A DNA stretch of 35,714 nucleotides from Nemertoderma westbladi (lineage: Eukaryota > Xenacoelomorpha > Nemertodermatida > Nemertodermatidae), in contig JAUCBJ010006465.1 in the NCBI GenBank assembly GCA_032718475.1, positions 1 to 35,714 on the forward strand, in the 5' to 3' direction. Numbering within the stretch: position 1 is the first letter of the stretch; each line of letters opens with the position of its first letter. The position numbers and the translations under genes were made by a program. Below the pieces are notes generated by a model. It saw nothing but the letters and a program-made list of their open reading frames with translations, had not been told where the DNA came from and ran no database searches. Shown here in pieces: positions 28,301-32,480 of this stretch.

Positions 28301-30886
28301 TTCCTTAGGAAGTATTGCGGTGTAAGCTACTTTGTATTATTCGATTGTTCGCTACTATATAATCTCTGACAACTATATTTACTTTTCGGGGAAATATTAA
28401 CAGTTCCTTTAGGACGTGGCGCTTTAAGTATAAAAACAGAGTTATGAATTATACTAATCACAACTAGATGGCCACAGAGTTTCGTAAATATGCTTTATTA
28501 ACTTTCACACTACTTCACACGACTTCACACTCCTTTACACTATTTCACACTAATTTGCCGACCGTCACTGAATTTGATCATATATAAGGAGGATTGCAAC
28601 TGACACACATAGGGATTATGAAATAGCATTTAATTCACACAAAACCACTATAATTTAAGTCGCAGTTGCTACCGGTAGACTCTTTCTCCGCTTACCTCAG
28701 TAATCAATAAGATTGAGGGGTTTTATGATTATTTATCGGTATTCTCCAAATATAACATCCATTAATATAAACAACAATTAATACAATATAAAACAGCATT
28801 AAAACAGTGCGGTGGACAGTCAGTACGTGTTCAGTCATATGAGTTGATGTGTGTCCAGAGACTCCGGATAGAGTGGTCCAGGGAGTCCGGATAGTGTTAC
28901 AATGTTAATAGATTTACGTCCCTATAACTAATGCCATCAGATGTTTTTTGGGCCAAAGTCTGAAACGACCGTACTTAGTACAGAATTCTGAGATGAATCT
29001 AATTCTCAGAAAAATAATAACCATAATGCATTGCGCTAGTTCTCAGGTAGGTCTCCGTTGGTATAACAGAGAAGATTGCTCTGATTGGCTGAATAAGCCA
29101 GGACAAAGAGATCTCCACGTACCCAAAGAATCAGCTGACAGATTTCGTCATCTTGGTTCTAATTTCTTTCCGACGCGTAGTTGAACAATTTTAGGGCTAT
29201 TTTAGAGTATTCCGCGCATTGCGTGAAAATGACTTGTTATGTCCGCAAAAGCTTTTACATAGAGCATACTGCTGTACTGTAGTACTGCTAAAGCTTTTGC
29301 GGCCAAAATGTCACCATTTTACACAATGCGCTGGGTACTCTAAACCCTTGAAAACTCTCAAGAACTTTGTATTTTATGAACTGATGTAAACTTCCTCCCT
29401 CCAGCGTTTATTCTCAGTATAACACTTTCCCCTACATTCCCACAGTAACCCAAATGCTCAGATTACCAAATCATTAGCCATTGGATATTATTATCTTTGT
29501 TTACGTTCTTCTTTGTTAGTCACCGTCCAATCAGTATACTTTCCATCCTATGTCACCCCATAGACTGAATTACCGGATCCATTGGTTACGGGTTGATGGC
29601 ATGGAAACTGGTCCCTGATTGGGAGTTCTTGCCTGTTCTATACGTTCTACGGCGTTCGATATGATTCATGCTTTGTGAACTACTTGAGGCAAGAATATTC
29701 TTGCAGGTTTCAGAGTTGTGATTATCTATTTCACTTCCTGACTCTGTGCCCAGAAACACCAGCGGCTAGAAAGATACAGACCGCAAATCTATTACCGTTT
29801 ACATTTCTATTATATGTTTGCATCTCAAACTTACATGCAGACTCACTGCAACACACACTGACTGTCTGATATTTCCGCAACACCGCATTTTTATACTGAT
29901 TTATGCTGTTATAATCTGTTGTCATTGTATCATATGGATTCATGTTAATAGTTGGAGAATACTAACGAATAACCGGTAGATCTCTTGGTTTTCATGATCA
30001 TTGAGGTAAGCGGAGGGGTTTACTATCCCCAATTGCATAGTTCAAATAACAGTGGTTTGTATGAGTTTATGCTGTTTCATAGACCCCAACGTGTACGTGA
30101 GTTAAGTTCTCCCTATATGCAAGTAAAATCGGTGACTGTAGGCAAATTAGCGTGTTTCAGTACTATTGCCCGTCCATGCGAGAGTGTGAACGTTCAATAA
30201 ATACATCCATAAAGGATGTAAACATTTGCGTTATCTCAAGCCCACCCGTTGTAGTTAGTATAAGTCATATTATTTTCTGCGTAGTAATTAGATCGCAACA
30301 CCTGAAAGGATCTGTCAGTATTTAACGGAAAATAAACATAGTTTTGGAGATTATATAGTAAAGATCGATTAAATAATACAAAGTATCCTACGGCTTGTTC
30401 CTATGACTTTCTGCTACCGAATCCAGTCTGCCACCTCCGGTGGGTCATATGCCGCGCTAGACTGGCTTTGGCTGTGTTCATCTGTCTTGGGCTGTCAGGT
30501 ATTAATAGACATATAAAGTAGCAGGTTAAACTGTTAAAGGACTGTACCGTATTGTAATAAAATATCTCAATATCAAGCACTCATCAATCAATACATGAAG
30601 ACTGTCAATACTCCATATACTTTTACACACTGACATATGTAACATTTAGGCTACTCATAGGCTATAATAGGGCAACTTTAGGATTATGTTAATAACCTCA
30701 TCACCAATGATCCAATCAACACAGACCATCTTGCTCCAATTTTTCCGTAAGACTTCCCGCCAAAATACATGGTAGATCCGATGCCAAACATTGCCAAACT
30801 TTGAATCCAAACAGCAGTTCCGTGTGTCAGTGTGGCAGGACTTGAGTATTGACGAATGTAAGATGTTAAATAAGGGTTCATATTAC
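4212..30886 (-). CDS. MFS transporter, oxalate:formate antiporter-like (MCT/OFA) family; 7 exons, 5' end missing
   Basis: Spliced gene: join 30886-30697, 11266-10991, 8958-8844, 6619-6452, 5056-4779, 4674-4520, 4366-4212 on the minus strand. Exon lengths of 190, 276, 115, 168, 278, 155 and 155 nt keep phase at all six junctions and give 445 codons to the stop, which is strong evidence for a real gene. The product is a 12-helix plasma or organelle membrane carrier of small organic anions by family; the substrate cannot be read from sequence. Family marks in order: NMNPYLTSYIRQ after the first helix; GLGAGFAYATP and KGLASGIVVGGFG in helices 4-5; a hydrophilic central loop at exons C/D; FGQTFIDDDHFL and GRTFWGYMAD (the MFS loop 8-9 motif); a charged C-terminal tail. 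The family is usually about 450-500 residues, so only the first exon (helix 1) is missing. The first intron carries a 17-kb retroelement. Confidence 0.88.
4520..4674 (-). CDS. MFS transporter gene, exon with helices 11-12
   Basis: The acceptor TTTACAG and donor G|GTAAGG are clear. The translation starts YFGVKYAAANYG, the usual family motif before helix 11, and contains two hydrophobic segments (LLFTNQAVVSLLMTAL and the GWSGLYIFVGCI stretch). 155 nt, phases 2 to 1, matching both neighbours. Confidence 0.87.
4779..5056 (-). CDS. MFS transporter gene, exon with helices 8-10
   Basis: The acceptor TTTCTAG and donor CA|GTGAGT are clear. It encodes TFGQTFIDDDHFLQIVGS, the strongest family signature, then GRTFWGYMADVFSYK, the conserved G-R-x-x-W-G-x-x-x-D loop between helices 8 and 9. 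Two long hydrophobic helices follow, ending SLFPSAVTQ across the junction. 278 nt. Confidence 0.9.
5316..6303 (+). mobile_element. piggyBac-like non-autonomous element, copy 2 (inside a transporter intron)
   Basis: The 5' end is present: ATTA (a mutated TTAA) followed by CCCTATTAGTACCGGGC, the same terminal sequence as copy 3. Relative to copy 3 it has lost about 490 bp just inside the end, because CTATAA joins straight to TTGCTACTTG. It then carries four to five of the 163-bp units with GGTGCTAGCACC palindromes. It is 3' truncated at the aataaaaaa stretch. A short tandem run of ACGATAGGATTT follows at about 6304-6340. It lies between exons at 5056 and 6452. Confidence 0.7.
6452..6619 (-). 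CDS. MFS transporter gene, exon with central loop end and helix 7
   Basis: The acceptor TTCGCAG and donor AAG|GTAAAA bound exactly 56 codons (phase 0 to 0). The first half is polar and charged (DQPESKGELRPYELLRHRAFYN), the end of the long cytosolic loop between helices 6 and 7. The second half (ATTTVAVLFVTSLYK) is helix 7. Confidence 0.87.
6620..7725. other. Intron sequence, no gene
   Basis: Intron of the transporter gene. Around 6940-7110 there is a low-copy-looking repeat-like text with two GACAGAC-type runs (TTTTTGATGGACAGA and TTTTTTGACGGACAGACAGA) that could be a degraded repeat. Nothing else is recognised. Confidence 0.4.
7726..8021 (+). pseudogene. Possible decayed coding fragment, unrecognised
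   Basis: Two adjacent frames both read like protein. From ATG 7726 one frame gives a Gly/Trp-rich start (LGWVFGLEWGPGD, VDLQGRFYIN), meets a TAA, and continues as HRLDYRFWG. A shift near 7860 leads to a second frame (AKLYDNGIPVADEGSDEY, then CYVKYAATILPL) that runs to TAG at 8019-8021. The amino-acid makeup is unlike the surrounding AT-rich intron. It could be a fragment of a retroposed gene or of a transposon protein. I do not recognise the family. It lies inside the transporter intron on the opposite strand. Confidence is low. Confidence 0.3.
8022..8843. other. Intron sequence with one piggyBac-type terminal sequence
   Basis: Apart from the TTAACCC end annotated separately, this is AT-rich intron DNA with no gene. 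The words CGGTTTTCAACGCAG (about 8247) and CGGTTTTCAATGCAG (about 8741) recur and may be related pieces of the same repeat. Confidence 0.4.
8142..8300 (+). mobile_element. Possible piggyBac-type transposon end
   Basis: TTAACCCTTTAACGCCGGC is a typical TTAA plus CCC-type terminal sequence. It is followed by a perfect hairpin (GACGGGC, 3-nt loop, GCCCGTC) at about 8192-8208 and a repeated GCCGGCA word, as often seen in subterminal regions of piggyBac-like elements. I found no matching inverted end in the window, so it is a fragment or a solo end. Confidence 0.4.
8844..8958 (-). CDS. MFS transporter gene, short exon with helix 6
   Basis: The acceptor TTTTAG and donor AAG|GTCAGT bound 115 nt: one base plus 38 codons. 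The translation QPAVLDNVPSIFLVLGATYI is the conserved family segment D-x-V-P-x-x-F-L-x-L-G before and within helix 6. It is followed by ILLFDTSETEK at the start of the cytosolic loop. Too short for simple ORF scans, but phase fits both neighbours. Confidence 0.85.
9218..9226. repeat. Left target-site duplication of the foldback element
   Basis: TATTCCTTC; the identical 9-mer lies at 9530-9538 on the other side of the element. Confidence 0.75.
9227..9529. mobile_element. Foldback MITE, Mutator-like (long inverted repeats, 9-bp target duplication)
   Basis: A 303-bp element made of two inverted arms of about 130 bp starting AGGAGCCCTTAAA, joined by a short centre. The arms share blocks such as TAGAATCAC, CCTGATTGGTTTTAAACC, ACCTAGCAACGCC and AAAAATACT. 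It is flanked on both sides by an identical 9-mer, TATTCCTTC (9218-9226 and 9530-9538). Long terminal inverted repeats with a 9-bp duplication are typical of Mutator-like elements. There is no coding capacity. Confidence 0.8.
9539..10990. other. Intron sequence, microsatellite at about 10664-10695
   Basis: AT-rich transporter intron with no gene seen. A short (ATAC)n-type microsatellite sits at about 10664-10695 and a TTAATTAATTAATTAA run at about 10530-10550. Confidence 0.5.
10991..11266 (-). CDS. MFS transporter gene, exon with helices 3-5
   Basis: The acceptor ATTTTCAG and donor AA|GTAAGT bound 276 nt. The first base completes a Ser codon split across the 19.4-kb retroelement-bearing intron, joining VM to LGVLTTTLTIK, as expected for the family. 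It holds GLGAGFAYATPLV and the KGLASGIVVGGFGLGAFGFN helix, the glycine-rich motif typical of OFA/MCT carriers, and ends in the polar NPQNLSPDIPDSLYPK loop. Confidence 0.9.
   Translation of the reverse strand, partial: PWRIDYYSYDKGFILLNCVHLWSCIWFGSRIRVCYAFSYSYEVDSKFQRTCQWHCCWRIWSRGFWIQLCTNCLHQPSKFIPRYTRLTIPKD
11310..11365 (+). repeat. G-rich low-complexity tract (possible G-quadruplex)
   Basis: A run of many closely spaced GGG and GGGG groups on the plus strand, the template strand of the transporter gene, just upstream of an exon acceptor in the gene sense. It could fold as a G-quadruplex. Confidence 0.5.
11366..11884. other. Intron sequence, no gene
   Basis: Contains short tandem AAGCAT runs (about 11505-11538) and a GC-richer patch at about 11560-11690 with an ATCTGCTAGCAGAT palindrome. 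No coding region is supported. Confidence 0.4.
11885..12118 (+). repeat. Minisatellite, about 67-bp unit, 3-4 copies
   Basis: Units share GGCTTTTCTAACCAAAACAA and GGAACAGGTTACAGAGG, starting near 11891, 11955, 12022 and 12089. The array ends some 40 bp from the left target duplication of the large LTR element. Confidence 0.8.
12158..12162. repeat. Left target-site duplication of the LTR element
   Basis: TAGAG directly abuts the LTR edge TGTTCG; the same 5-mer follows the other LTR at 29260-29264. Five base pairs fits BEL/Pao integration. Confidence 0.75.
12281..12322 (-). other. U5 stem-loop in the 3' LTR
   Basis: Outer stem CCAGTC (12281-12286) pairs with GACTGG (12317-12322); inner stem CCCAC/GTGGG (12303-12307 with 12311-12315) has a 3-nt loop. 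The same structure is in the 5' LTR and, with changed bases, in the older solo LTR. Confidence 0.6.
12539..12544 (-). terminator. Poly(A) signal of the 3' LTR
   Basis: AATAAA on the minus strand, about 95 nt downstream of the LTR TATA-like box; the expected position for the end of R. In the host gene's sense it lies inside an intron and could cause premature polyadenylation. Confidence 0.5.
13311..13320 (-). promoter_or_regulatory. Putative polypurine tract
   Basis: On the minus strand GGGAGCGGAG directly precedes the 3' LTR start (TAAAAGC). This is the place where the plus-strand primer of LTR elements is found; short and interrupted by one C. Confidence 0.5.
13321..13593. other. 3' untranslated region of the LTR element
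   Basis: No continuous coding frame. Just downstream of the ORF-B stop the same frame again reads protein-like for some 35 codons (VDIDQPGTSAGGYTD), so the original ORF-B may have been longer. Confidence 0.4.
13594..14566 (-). pseudogene. ORF-B of the LTR element, unrecognised protein, frameshifted
   Basis: The second extra frame between pol and the 3' LTR. ATG at 14566 opens 246 codons to 13826. A one-base shift just before that stop, after MVKRK at about 13845, leads into the next frame, which stays open to 13594 (STIDKSHGDLFINSHPELQ, then YEYKARERELERTIKPW). The original protein was therefore about 325 residues or more. It is hydrophilic: a basic N-terminus, an acidic/charged helix-prone middle (residues about 65-125, rich in E, R, Q; likely coiled coil), then a mixed C-terminal half with a Pro-rich patch. 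There is no signal peptide, membrane segment, cysteine cluster or known catalytic motif. It occupies the env position but does not look like an envelope protein. Function unknown. Confidence 0.6.
14609..15604 (-). pseudogene. ORF-A of the LTR element, unrecognised protein with a Cys/His cluster, two nonsense codons
   Basis: The first extra frame after pol. One reading frame runs from ATG 15604 to TAG 14609 (332 codons), broken by TAA at 15326-15328 and TGA at 15080-15082, so the three apparent small ORFs are one gene. An in-frame stop just upstream supports the start. N-terminal third: acidic, with a SDERLRRELDYRKF segment. Middle: charged helix (LRIEHENSIRNRLERED). C-terminal third: a possible zinc-binding cluster C-C-x2-C, then H-x-H, C-x2-H and H within about 30 residues (about 15-14.85 kb). 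No signal peptide or membrane helix. It is separated from ORF-B by a 42-nt spacer with stops in all frames. I do not recognise it. Confidence 0.6.
15605..17281. other. Non-coding interior of the LTR element with a 213-bp duplication
   Basis: No supported frame. Two related segments, about 16425-16580 and 16638-16790, share TATTCCAGA-CATGTCTGGGGA, CTAGAATTTTGTCTTT-type text and CGATATCTTAATCGACTAGA. Each carries one palindromic CATGTC site (16432-16445 and 16645-16659). The rest is AT-rich. Confidence 0.5.
17282..17350. repeat. AT-only block, left boundary of the tandem array
   Basis: An almost pure A/T stretch with TATAATATATAAT repeats that directly adjoins the first partial unit of the 720-bp array. 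Confidence 0.8.
17351..19955. repeat. Tandem array, unit about 720 bp, about 3.6 copies, with poly-G tracts
   Basis: Near-identical units repeat with a period of 718-725 bp; the first is partial, and the junction to the second lacks about 70 bp (the TAGTTAGGTTTCATTTTTGA...CCAGTCAGG segment). Full units each carry a pure G run: 16 G at 17897-17912, 22 G at 18615-18636, 21 G at 19338-19358. A T-rich plus-strand frame of 123 codons repeats in every unit, but it is hydrophobic throughout, antisense to the element and most likely non-coding. It is bounded by AT-only blocks on both sides and lies between pol and the extra frames of the LTR element. Confidence 0.9.
19956..20046. repeat. AT-only block, right boundary of the tandem array
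   Basis: TATATA/ATAATATA repeats between the array and the pol stop codon region; mirrors the block at 17282-17350. Confidence 0.8.
20074..20754 (-). pseudogene. BEL/Pao pol: integrase end and DUF5641 C-terminal domain
   Basis: Continues the integrase after a frameshift in a G run (about 20740-20750). GGGSWERLIRSVK holds the third catalytic residue (Glu). Then comes the integrase C-terminal helix region (LNERPLMPVSSSPDSLEALTPAHFL). A TGA at 20491-20493 interrupts the frame; it resumes with WQLMQLLSRRFADHFEKHYLPTL, and DUF5641 follows: GDMVLIVESDLPRKRW, then GLVRSVEIVV, then VNRPVGRLCLLE, typical of the BEL/Pao pol end. The natural stop is at 20074. Confidence 0.88.
20715..22345 (-). pseudogene. 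BEL/Pao pol: second half of RNase H and integrase
   Basis: From 22345 an uninterrupted frame of about 150 codons without a start codon gives the RNase H C-terminal part (LRVPRAELKAALYTTAIG, WTDALLILEYI, QWRHCPGTIIPADIASRG, DWLGGPDFL) and ends at a TAA about 21883. The same frame continues past it (21864-21322) through the connection region. A one-base shift near 21330 leads to the integrase: a zinc-binding HHCC (H-x4-H in HSKLYHAG, C-x2-C in NCIPCRK), then the core with TGVDLFGPF (first Asp). The second catalytic Asp appears changed: SNKGTNF where SDNGTNF is usual in the family. Enzymatically dead. It directly abuts the piggyBac-like insertion at TTAA 22343-22346. Confidence 0.9.
22347..23865 (+). 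mobile_element. piggyBac-like non-autonomous element, copy 3 (nested in RNase H of pol)
   Basis: The most complete copy, inserted at TTAA (22343-22346) in the RNase H coding region. The 5' end is CCCTATTAGTACCGGGC. Just inside is a hairpin of 13 G, TCATATTGA, 12 C (22386-22419); a second such hairpin near the 3' end has 10 G, TCATATTGA and 23 C (23821-23862). Between them are five 162-164-bp units, marked by GGTGC at 22882, 23045, 23207, 23371 and 23533. The last some 15 bp, including the 3' terminal repeat and TTAA seen in copy 1, are missing: the CCGGG runs straight into pol sequence. No transposase. Confidence 0.8.
23866..24142 (-). pseudogene. BEL/Pao pol: linker and first part of RNase H, after a deletion of protease and RT
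   Basis: Opens with the connection region typical of BEL/Pao between RT and RNase H (MWLENNLWDDPLKGELLKKW, then WEDSLPSIENFKISR) and reaches LHVFGDASDMGIGIVAYLR with the first RNase H aspartate. It is then cut by the piggyBac-like element. Upstream it abuts the gag stop at 24139; there is no room for the pepsin-like A17 protease or the RT palm (no YxDD-type block anywhere in the element). A deletion of roughly 2 kb or more is inferred from usual family length. Confidence 0.85.
24139..26993 (-). pseudogene. Gag of the BEL/Pao element, long N-terminal extension plus DUF1759-like core
   Basis: ATG 26993 starts one reading frame that runs to about 24600, interrupted by TAA 26352-26354, TAA 26256-26258 and TGA 25053-25055. 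A frameshift near 24640-24600 moves into the frame ending at 24139. Domains in order: an unrecognised polar region of about 210 residues; a globular-looking piece (IYLLDYQRFIGDKELRRWLAG); an alanine-rich coiled coil of repeated AEAERKAAA (about 25650-25850); a Pro/Thr/Glu-rich linker; a leucine-rich helix (MEQLLGQLENN, VRELEGTVQLLKGTV); then the DUF1759-like core (IKFNGDEMKWLPFNEYYKD, LSNGEKLRFLIECLEGPPK, VWDTLNIRYSN). About 800 codons precede the core, far longer than usual BEL gag. Structural capsid role by family. The C-terminal zinc knuckles are deleted. Confidence 0.82.
28024..28046 (-). other. Leader hairpin 2
   Basis: Perfect 8-bp stem TTTATTGC/GCAATAAA with a 7-nt loop; near-identical to the hairpin at 28096-28118. 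Confidence 0.6.
28096..28118 (-). other. Leader hairpin 1, next to the 5' LTR
   Basis: Perfect 8-bp stem TTTATTGC/GCAATAAA with a 7-nt loop, 17 nt from the LTR edge. The loop differs by one base from the second copy. Confidence 0.6.
28252..28293 (-). other. U5 stem-loop in the 5' LTR
   Basis: CCAGTC (28252-28257) with GACTGG (28288-28293); inner CCCAC (28274-28278) with GTGGG (28282-28286), 3-nt loop. It would be in the 5' leader of the genomic RNA. Confidence 0.6.
28580..28587 (-). promoter_or_regulatory. TATA-like box of the 5' LTR
   Basis: TTATATAT on the minus strand; the neighbouring text CTCC-TATAT and GGCAAATTAG is conserved in the older solo LTR, suggesting core promoter function. 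Confidence 0.5.
29260..29264. repeat. Right target-site duplication of the LTR element
   Basis: TAGAG, identical to 12158-12162. Confidence 0.75.
29286..30550 (+). mobile_element. Diverged solo LTR of a related BEL/Pao family, opposite orientation
   Basis: Collinear on the plus strand with the minus-strand sense of the young LTRs. It starts TGCTAAAGCTTTTGCGG and shares ACAATGCGC then ACTCTAAA, TGAGGTAAGCGGAG (about 30002-30016), a TATA-like CTCCCTATATGC, GGCAAATTAGCGTG, AATAAA (about 30198), GGTGGGTCATATGCCGCGC (about 30439-30457) and GCAGGTTAAACTGTTAAAGG (30521-30540). Only islands are conserved, so it is much older. There is no internal region on either side. The right edge is approximate; no clean target duplication was found. 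It begins 21 bp beyond the target duplication of the large element. Confidence 0.75.
30459..30465 (+). other. U5 stem-loop arm in the solo LTR (partner 30423-30429)
   Basis: CCAGTCT (30423-30429) pairs with AGACTGG (30459-30465); inner CCACC/GGTGG (30431-30435 with 30439-30443), loop TCC. Equivalent to the young LTR structure although bases in the inner stem changed. Confidence 0.55.
30697..30886 (-). CDS. MFS transporter gene, first visible coding exon (helix 2)
   Basis: The acceptor TATTTCAG and donor ATGAG|GTTATT bound 190 nt. It encodes GNMNPYLTSYIRQYSSP, the usual sequence after helix 1 in this family, then helix 2 (TAVWIQSLAMFGIGSTMYFG) and the GKSYGKIGARWSVLIGS turn into helix 3. The exon for helix 1 was not found to the right. 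Confidence 0.85.
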
Positions 30887-30966
30887 CTGAAATAGTTAGA
30901 ATATATTAAATTTCATTAGAAATATTCACATTAAATTGTACATATCTTGAAAAATCCGTTTACAAC

Positions 30967-31485
30967 TTGGGAAAAAGAGTGGAAGGGTTTATTTATTGTG
31001 GAAGATCACCCATGGTGGTGAACAGGCATTCCTTTAAGAAACAGAGTGGAAGGGTATACTGTGGAAGATCACCCATGGTGGTGAACAGGCATTCTTTTAG
31101 GAAACGGAGTGGAAGGGTTTACTGTGGAAGATTACCCATGGTTGTGAACAGGCATTCCTTTAGGAAACAGAGTGGAATGGTTTACAGTGGAAGATCACCA
31201 ATGGTGGTGAACAGGCATTCCTTTAGGAAACAGAGTGGAAGGGTTTACTGTGGAAGATCACCCATGGAGGGGTGAACAGTCATTCCTTTGGGAAACAGAG
31301 TGGAAGGGTTTACTGTGGAAGATTACCCATGGTTGTGAACAGGCATTCCTTTAGGAAACAGATTGGAAGGGTTTACTGTGGAAGATCACCCATGGTGGTG
31401 AACAGGCATTCCTTTAGGAAACAGAGTGGAAGGGTTTACTGTGGAAGATCACCCATGGTGGTGAAAAGGCATTCATTGGCTTAAC
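30967..31485 (+). repeat. 63-bp minisatellite, about 8 units
   Basis: Units such as AGTGGAAGGGTTTACTGTGG, then AAGATCACCCATGGTGGTGA, then ACAGGCATTCCTTTAGGAA repeat with period 63. As 63 is divisible by 3 the array is open as a 21-residue periodic frame, but one unit carries a 2-bp insertion that breaks it and there is no start or context for a gene. It lies 80 bp upstream of the transporter exon, inside its intron. Confidence 0.9.
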
Positions 31486-31869
31486 GAGCCTAAAAGATTC
31501 TCCCATTCATAAATTAATTTTGCTGAATTAAAAACTTTTGAAAATTTTAGCACGAAAAATACTGGAGATGGGTGCGAGAAAGGGCCCATAGCACGAAAAC
31601 TAACATAGCCATGTAAATAAAAAAAAAAAAACCTGGCGTTTGCTGTGTTGGATTGCCTATTAAATTTTAGGAAAAGTCACGAAATCGGCCACAACTGGTT
31701 AGAGAAGAAATAAGTACCAATCTGTTGAAATGTTAGACACTAAATATTGCTACAATGAACGCACGCAATCTCAAAGATCCACATCAAATATGGTGACATG
31801 GTAGCTCCGTAGCTCTGGCAATTTAATATAACAACGACATCATGACAACAGCCATGAAGTACAATAAAA
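31486..31869. other. Intronic or upstream sequence, no gene
   Basis: AT-rich, an A run at about 31619-31632; nothing recognised. Confidence 0.4.
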
Positions 31870-32480
31870 TCAACAGGAAAAACCTTGAGTCTTAAACCCC
31901 ACAAACTATCAAAAAACATAATACAGTAATATCAGGAATATACTGTATATACTGTATATATTAACGCCCAAAATAGTACTCAGGCACTAGGGCCATCAAA
32001 AACCACAAAACAATACAAACAAACAACAACATAAATAAAAAACACAAATATATTAAACATGCTCAACATACAGGTATGTATCGCACCCTAACCCTAAGCC
32101 TAACCGCCATACACTAAATGATACCGGTAATGAACTGCACAAAAGCTAAGCCTATATTCTATAAGAAAATTATGACATTTTTAGCCGTAAAGGGGTAGAA
32201 CTACAGTAGGGCAAAAATAATTAATTTTATCAAAAATATGGTTGCGTTTCGGTGTCTGACACGGTAATCTTGACAGCCCATCAGCTAGACAAAGTATTAC
32301 CGATTATGTTAAGCAGTTTTAATATATTTATGTTTTTTGTTTATCTTGTTTGTTTGTATTGTTTTGTGGTTTTTGATGGCCCTAGTGGCTGATTACTATT
32401 TTGGGCGATAATGTCCTGATATTATTTTTTTTGTTAGTTTGTGGGGTTTAAGACTCTAGGTTTTACCTGTTTATTTTACA
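31870..32480. mobile_element. Inverted-repeat element, arms about 170-190 bp
   Basis: The arm at 31870-32058 and its reverse complement at 32316-32480 share GAGTCTTAAACCCCACAAACT, CGCCCAAAATAGTA, CACTAGGGCCATCAAAAACC and AAACAATACAAACAAACAA. The spacer is about 257 bp without a frame. This looks like a non-autonomous foldback DNA transposon. Exact ends and target duplication are unclear. Confidence 0.7.

Larger units (their letters stand above)
12163..29259 (-). mobile_element. 17.1-kb BEL/Pao LTR retroelement, defective, with extra 3' reading frames
   Basis: The complete insertion is bounded by two LTRs, TG...CA type in the better-preserved copy, and a 5-bp duplication. Order in the element's own sense: 5' LTR 29259-28135; leader 28134-26994; gag 26993-24139; RNase H beginning 24142-23866; piggyBac-like insertion 23865-22347; rest of RNase H plus integrase 22345-20074; AT blocks and tandem array 20046-17282; non-coding 17281-15605; ORF-A 15604-14609; ORF-B 14566-13594; polypurine tract 13320-13311; 3' LTR 13310-12163. 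The BEL/Pao call rests on the DUF1759-like gag, the RNase H/integrase order and the DUF5641 C-terminus. Protease and reverse transcriptase are absent. About 15.6 kb without the nested insertion is long for the family. It lies in sense orientation in a host intron. Confidence 0.88.
28135..29259 (-). repeat. 5' LTR of the BEL/Pao element
   Basis: In element sense starts TGTAAAAGC and ends CGAACA. It holds a TATA-like TTATATATG (28580-28587), a run of five 10-bp repeats (about 28503-28555), AATAAA (28494-28499) and the U5 stem-loop (28252-28293). Its partner at 12163-13310 has six 10-bp repeats and about 20 extra bp near the poly(A) signal. U3/R/U5 order fits this orientation. Confidence 0.9.

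Noticed and set aside
30967-31484. Possible 21-residue repeat protein
   Set aside because: Plain 63-bp minisatellite with a 2-bp insertion breaking the frame, no splice or start context.
30967-31485. CRISPR-like regular repeat
   Set aside because: Units are contiguous without spacers, and the DNA is animal.
32080-32105. Telomere-like CCCTAACCCTAAGCC
   Set aside because: Only two units; too short to mean anything.
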